A stretch of 8,560 nucleotides of DNA, from assembly GCA_002292015.1 (NCBI GenBank), contig DBBD01000154.1, forward strand, positions 1-8,560, written 5' to 3'. Positions 5,615-8,560 of the stretch are shown here, one piece after another; within the stretch, counting starts at the first letter, position 1; each line of letters begins with the position of its first letter. A program made the translations under genes and the position numbers. This DNA comes from Firmicutes bacterium UBA993 (GTDB lineage Bacteria > Bacillota > Dethiobacteria > DTU022). The notes under the pieces were generated by a model. That model was not told the origin of the DNA. It saw only the letters and a list, made by a program, of their open reading frames with translations, and ran no database searches.

Positions 5615-6622
5615 ATGCGGGAAGCGCTTTATTACGAAAAAAGGGGTAACAAGGCACGCTGTAATCTTTGCCCGCACCGCTGTTCAATCAGCGAAGGAAA
5701 AAGCGGTGTCTGTGAGGCACGCACCGTGCGAGGCGGAAAGCTTTATGCAGATAACTACGGGCAGCTGTCTGCGGTGCACTTCGATCCGGTGGAGAAGAAA
5801 CCGCTTTACCATTATTATCCCGGTCAGCCTATTCTTTCCCTCGGTACCTACGGCTGCAATCTATTCTGTTCTTATTGCCAGAACTGGACCTTGTCCCGTG
5901 GTACTGCTGACGTAGAAGCCCAGGCGACAAAACCGGATGACATTCTTGCCCGGCTCGAAAAAGAAGGTGGTCCTAACCAGGTTTTTGGTGTTGCCTACAC
6001 CTATAACGAGCCGTTAATCTGGTACGAGTTTGTGTTTGACACGGCCAAATTGCTTAAAAAACATGGTTACAGGAACGTGCTGGTTACCAATGGCTACATC
6101 AACCCCGAGCCGTTGGCGGAGTTGTTGCCCTATGTTGATGCCATGAATATCGATGTAAAAAGTTTCAACGACCATTTTTATCAGGAGCACTGTCGCGGGC
6201 AGCGGAAGGTGGTGCTTGAGACGGTGGAAATGGCTGTAAAACAATGCCATGTAGAGGTTACCTGCCTACTGATTCCCTCCCTTAATGATCATCCGGCAGA
6301 GCAGGAAGCCTTAGCCGGTTGGTTGGCCGGACTTGATCGCGACCTGGTTTTGCATTACTCGCGTTATTTTCCCCGTTATCAGCTGTCCCTGCCGTCAACC
6401 GGGGATGATATTATGATGAAAACCCTTGATATTGCCCGCAAGCATCTGCGCTACGTTTACGCCGGCAACATTGAACTGCCTGGAGCAAGTGACACCGTAT
6501 GTCCATACTGTGGCAACCTTCTGATTCTTAGGAGCGGCTACCGGGTGAAGCTGTTAGGACTGAGGCAAAATCGTTGTAAGAACTGTGGCGCCAGGATCAA
6601 TATTATTTTGCCTACCGGCTGA
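5615..6622 (+). CDS. amrS: AmmeMemoRadiSam system radical SAM enzyme
   Basis: This 335-residue protein is related to pyruvate formate-lyase activating enzymes. The radical SAM motif is C81-NLF-C85-SY-C88, the CX3CX2C that holds a 4Fe-4S cluster for cleaving S-adenosylmethionine to a 5'-deoxyadenosyl radical. The N-terminus carries a second cysteine group, C16, C19, C23 and C33 (CNLCPHRC...GVC). The C-terminus has a zinc-ribbon-like pair C296xxC299 and C321xxC324. This layout and length are usual for AmrS. VTNGYINPEPL and MNIDVKSF are typical barrel segments of the activase-like group. The start is ATG 5615 with GGAG seven bases before it, 20 bases after the amrA stop, so the two genes are almost certainly co-transcribed. 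The substrate is unknown; neighbouring AmrA domains are the likely partner or target. A generic PflA-like activase is unlikely because no glycyl radical enzyme gene is adjacent. Confidence 0.92.
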   Translation: MREALYYEKRGNKARCNLCPHRCSISEGKSGVCEARTVRGGKLYADNYGQLSAVHFDPVEKKPLYHYYPGQPILSLGTYGCNLFCSYCQNWTLSRGTADVEAQATKPDDILARLEKEGGPNQVFGVAYTYNEPLIWYEFVFDTAKLLKKHGYRNVLVTNGYINPEPLAELLPYVDAMNIDVKSFNDHFYQEHCRGQRKVVLETVEMAVKQCHVEVTCLLIPSLNDHPAEQEALAGWLAGLDRDLVLHYSRYFPRYQLSLPSTGDDIMMKTLDIARKHLRYVYAGNIELPGASDTVCPYCGNLLILRSGYRVKLLGLRQNRCKNCGARINIILPTG

Positions 6623-6734
6623 TTGCTAACTTCTTAAAATGATGAAGGGTTTAAACTTTCAGCGGAGAATAAGTAAGTGTTAAAACTGGTTTGCCGGATA
6701 TTGAAATCCAATAGATAAAAGGAATCAAGAGAAA
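6623..6734 (+). other. Short intergenic region before cdaA, no clear promoter
   Basis: This stretch of 112 bases has no strong hairpin followed by T's and no good -35/-10 pair. TTGCCG (6691-6696) with GATAAA (6715-6720), spacer 18, is the best I can find and is poor. Read-through from amrS into cdaA is therefore possible, but a weak promoter cannot be excluded. Confidence 0.4.
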
Positions 6735-7568
6735 TTGGCCATTTGGGAACGCATAGTTGCGGCAGCATTACAGTTGAACATCGAGTGGCGAGACGTAGTT
6801 GATATTGTAGTTATATCTTTTGTATTTTACCGCCTGATCGTAATCATTCGCGGAACCAGGGCCGAACAGCTGGTCAAGGGGCTTTTCCTGTTGCTGTTAG
6901 CAATGGTTTTAAGCGATCAGGCCGGTTTTGACGCATTGCATTGGTTTTTACGCCAGGTGATGACTGTCGGCTTAATTGCTATCCCCATCGTCTTTCAACC
7001 CGAGCTGAGACGTGCTCTTGAGCACTTGGGGCGGGGTAAAATTTTTAAATCTTCCTTCTGGAATGTTAACAACCAGGATTGTGATAATATGATCGATGAA
7101 CTGAGCAAAGCTCTACCGGTGCTGGTTAAAAAAAGAATAGGGGCGCTGGTTGTTGTTGAACGCTCAACCGGTTTAAAAGAATGGGTTGATACCGGAATCC
7201 CGGTAGAAGGTTTGGTAACCGCCGAACTTTTAGTAAACATATTTTTTCCCCGCAGCCCGCTTCATGACGGTGCCGTAATCATTCAAGGTAACCAGATTGT
7301 TGCTGCCGGTTGTTACTTGCCGCTGACCGAGGAGACCAACCTGGGCAAGGAGCTGGGAACCAGGCATCGGGCCGGTATTGGTATCAGCGAGCAATCTGAT
7401 GCAGTGGCAATCATAGTATCCGAGGAAACAGGTGTTATTTCTATCGCCCACGACGGGGTGCTTACCCGCTATCTTGATATTAAGAAACTGCGGTTGCTGC
7501 TTCGTGAACTTTGCTCACCGGAAAAAAATGAAGGCATCAGCTTGAAAGCATGGAGGAGCAATCAATAA
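6735..7568 (+). CDS. cdaA: Diadenylate cyclase CdaA (c-di-AMP synthase)
   Basis: This 277-residue membrane enzyme joins two ATP molecules into cyclic di-AMP, the second messenger controlling potassium and osmolyte transport and cell-wall balance in Firmicutes. Three N-terminal membrane helices lie at about 21-38, 47-60 and 75-88, with the family segments FYRLIVIIRGTR and IPIVFQPELRRALE. The cytoplasmic DAC (DisA_N) domain follows, with catalytic LHDGA (D178-G179-A180) and the ATP-binding GTRHR (T209-R210-H211-R212), both intact. The length matches the CdaA class. The start is TTG 6735, with AAAGGA 11 bases upstream; it leads directly into the conserved N-terminus and no ATG is available. The cdaR gene begins two bases after the stop, and glmM follows, reproducing the cdaA-cdaR-glmM operon. 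TTG plus a distant ribosome site suggests modest translation. Confidence 0.95.
   Translation: MAIWERIVAAALQLNIEWRDVVDIVVISFVFYRLIVIIRGTRAEQLVKGLFLLLLAMVLSDQAGFDALHWFLRQVMTVGLIAIPIVFQPELRRALEHLGRGKIFKSSFWNVNNQDCDNMIDELSKALPVLVKKRIGALVVVERSTGLKEWVDTGIPVEGLVTAELLVNIFFPRSPLHDGAVIIQGNQIVAAGCYLPLTEETNLGKELGTRHRAGIGISEQSDAVAIIVSEETGVISIAHDGVLTRYLDIKKLRLLLRELCSPEKNEGISLKAWRSNQ
7552..7558 (+). promoter_or_regulatory. Ribosome binding site for cdaR inside the end of cdaA
   Basis: GGAGGAG lies within the last codons of cdaA. It sits directly on ATG 7550, so it cannot serve that codon, but is 12 bases from ATG 7571. The spacing is long but workable. This favours 7571 as the cdaR start, two bases after the cdaA stop. 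Confidence 0.6.
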
Positions 7569-7570
7569 AG

Positions 7571-8266
7571 ATGAGAAAATTTTTACGCAGCAATAACTTT
7601 GCCATGGTGCTCTCCATTTTATTGGCAATCGTGCTTTGGTTATTTGTTACCGGTGATGAAATAACCCGGACTACCCCGGCCATAAAAGTATGGCAGGATG
7701 TGCCGATTCGGGTGGAAAACCTAAACCAGGATTTTGTTATTACCGATATGAAAACCACGGTTGACGTTACGCTCGAAGGTTTGCCTGATGCTTTTGTAGA
7801 TTTGCCAATCCACGAGTTAGACGCTTTTGTAGATTTAGCCGGCAAGGAAGAGGGTGCCCATCTAGTTAGGGTCCAGGGTAGTCCTCCGCGTGGTTTAAGC
7901 CTGACACTGATTGAGCCCGAACAGTTAAGGATCGTTATTGAGGCTTACCACAGCGAAGATTTTAATTTAGAGATTGAGTTTGTTGGCGAACCTGCTCCCG
8001 GCTGGGAGTTGGTCAGTTATACCGCGCTGCTGGATACGGTTTTGGTCGGTGCTCAAGAATCGCTATTTGAGAAAGTTGATCTTGTTAAGTTAATCATCGA
8101 TCTAAACAACATGAGCTTATTTGAGTCCGTTGAGCTGACTCCGGTAGCTTATGATCAAGAGGGAAACCCGGTTATCGGAGTGACTATTGAACCCAACCTG
8201 GTTACGGTCGAGCTTGAATTTAAAAGAGTGGACGAACCCGAAGCATCTGATGATCTCAACTCGTAA
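7571..8266 (+). CDS. cdaR: YbbR-domain protein CdaR, regulator of CdaA (short form)
   Basis: This 231-residue protein is anchored by one N-terminal helix (residues 10-26, FAMVLSILLAIVLWLFV) with the rest probably outside the membrane. The body holds about two YbbR repeats, roughly 30-115 and 117-220; DAFVDLAG (84-91) sits in the typical 'VDLSG' strand of the first. CdaR partners CdaA and adjusts its cyclase activity in species where this has been studied. Bacillus-type CdaR is usually about twice as long with more YbbR repeats, so this is a short form, yet it ends normally with no visible frameshift. The tail VDEPEASDDLNS is acidic. The start at 7571 is chosen from the GGAGGAG site; ATG 7550, overlapping cdaA by 19 bases, would add seven residues without a site of its own. 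It lies between cdaA and glmM. Confidence 0.88.
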   Translation: MRKFLRSNNFAMVLSILLAIVLWLFVTGDEITRTTPAIKVWQDVPIRVENLNQDFVITDMKTTVDVTLEGLPDAFVDLPIHELDAFVDLAGKEEGAHLVRVQGSPPRGLSLTLIEPEQLRIVIEAYHSEDFNLEIEFVGEPAPGWELVSYTALLDTVLVGAQESLFEKVDLVKLIIDLNNMSLFESVELTPVAYDQEGNPVIGVTIEPNLVTVELEFKRVDEPEASDDLNS

Positions 8267-8295
8267 CTGATCGGAAGACGTTTTATTTCATTTAT

Positions 8296-8302
8296 AAGGA
8301 GG
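8296..8302 (+). promoter_or_regulatory. Strong ribosome binding site fixing the TTG start of glmM
   Basis: AAGGAGG is a full-strength Shine-Dalgarno sequence seven bases before TTG 8310. The residues after TTG are the universal GlmM N-terminus, so the TTG start is well supported. Confidence 0.85.
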
Positions 8303-8309
8303 ATTATAT

Positions 8310-8560
8310 TTGGGCAAACTTTTTGGAACTGACGGAATCAGGGGTGTGGCAAACCGTGATTTAACCCCGGAGCTGGCTTTCAGGATTGGTCGCATCGCTG
8401 CCTGGAAGCTCGGAGCGGAAGCGGAAAGCCCTCTTTTTGTTATTGGCAGGGATACCCGGTTATCGGGCCCAATGTTAGAAGGTTCGCTGATTGCCGGCAT
8501 TACCTCTGCCGGCGGTAAGGTCAGCCTACTGGGCGTGGTTTCTACCCCGGCGGTGGCTTA
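8310..8560 (+). CDS. glmM: Phosphoglucosamine mutase GlmM, N-terminal part (runs off the window)
   Basis: The first 83 codons of the enzyme that converts glucosamine-6-phosphate to glucosamine-1-phosphate, the step leading to UDP-N-acetylglucosamine and peptidoglycan. The N-terminus is the diagnostic GKLFGTDGIRGVAN (residues 2-15), followed by GRDTRLSGPML (46-56) and the start of the first alpha/beta domain up to GVVSTPAVA. The phosphoserine loop expected near residue 100 lies beyond the window edge. It starts with TTG behind AAGGAGG, 43 bases after cdaR, with no terminator between, so it belongs to the cdaA-cdaR-glmM operon. In other Firmicutes GlmM binds CdaA and lowers c-di-AMP synthesis, linking the messenger to wall-precursor supply; that is family knowledge and not visible here. 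Confidence 0.95.
   Translation, partial: MGKLFGTDGIRGVANRDLTPELAFRIGRIAAWKLGAEAESPLFVIGRDTRLSGPMLEGSLIAGITSAGGKVSLLGVVSTPAVA

Noticed and set aside
5425..5649. 74-codon plus-strand frame bridging the end of amrA and the start of amrS
   Set aside because: Overlaps two well-supported genes in another frame and has no family resemblance.
7537..7845. 102-codon minus-strand frame across the cdaA/cdaR junction
   Set aside because: Antisense to two conserved genes; low-complexity serine/threonine/lysine composition.

Overview
The window reads as a chromosomal segment of a Gram-positive anaerobe of the Firmicutes/Clostridia type. This is inferred from the order cdaA-cdaR-glmM (the conserved Firmicutes cyclic-di-AMP and cell-wall precursor operon), purine-rich Shine-Dalgarno sites, frequent TTG starts, a split two-gene ChrA, and a fused AmmeMemoRadiSam protein beside its radical SAM partner. 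A beta-oxidation-type dehydrogenase next to a long-chain acyl-CoA synthetase would fit a fatty-acid-using (possibly syntrophic) member, but genus or family cannot be fixed from the sequence alone.

Layout. (1) 1-188: the 3' end of a 3-hydroxyacyl-CoA dehydrogenase gene. (2) 189-516: an AT-rich gap with no convincing gene. (3) 517-2319: an ATP-dependent long-chain acyl-CoA synthetase. (4) 4050 down to 2390 on the minus strand: an apparent operon, MarR-type regulator then two half-size ChrA transporters joined by a TGATG stop/start overlap. (5) 4051-4256: a divergent control region with a promoter on each strand and a pair of near-identical 19-bp direct repeats between them, spaced 22 bp. (6) 4257-6622: a two-gene AmmeMemoRadiSam unit, a LigB-like dioxygenase domain fused to an AMMECR1 domain, then the radical SAM enzyme AmrS. 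(7) 6735-8560: diadenylate cyclase CdaA, a short YbbR-domain protein CdaR, and the start of phosphoglucosamine mutase GlmM, cut by the window edge.

How the parts work together. The first block is fatty-acid/acyl-CoA metabolism. The minus-strand block is a regulator and the anion transporter it probably controls. The last block couples c-di-AMP synthesis at the membrane (CdaA with CdaR) to peptidoglycan precursor synthesis (GlmM). The least understood part is the AmmeMemoRadiSam pair. It is widely conserved, but I know of no firmly established reaction for it. Here the dioxygenase half keeps what look like all the active-site residues of LigB-type enzymes, and the pair shares a repeat-bearing control region with the MarR/ChrA operon. 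That pair and its control region are the best candidates for new biology in the window.
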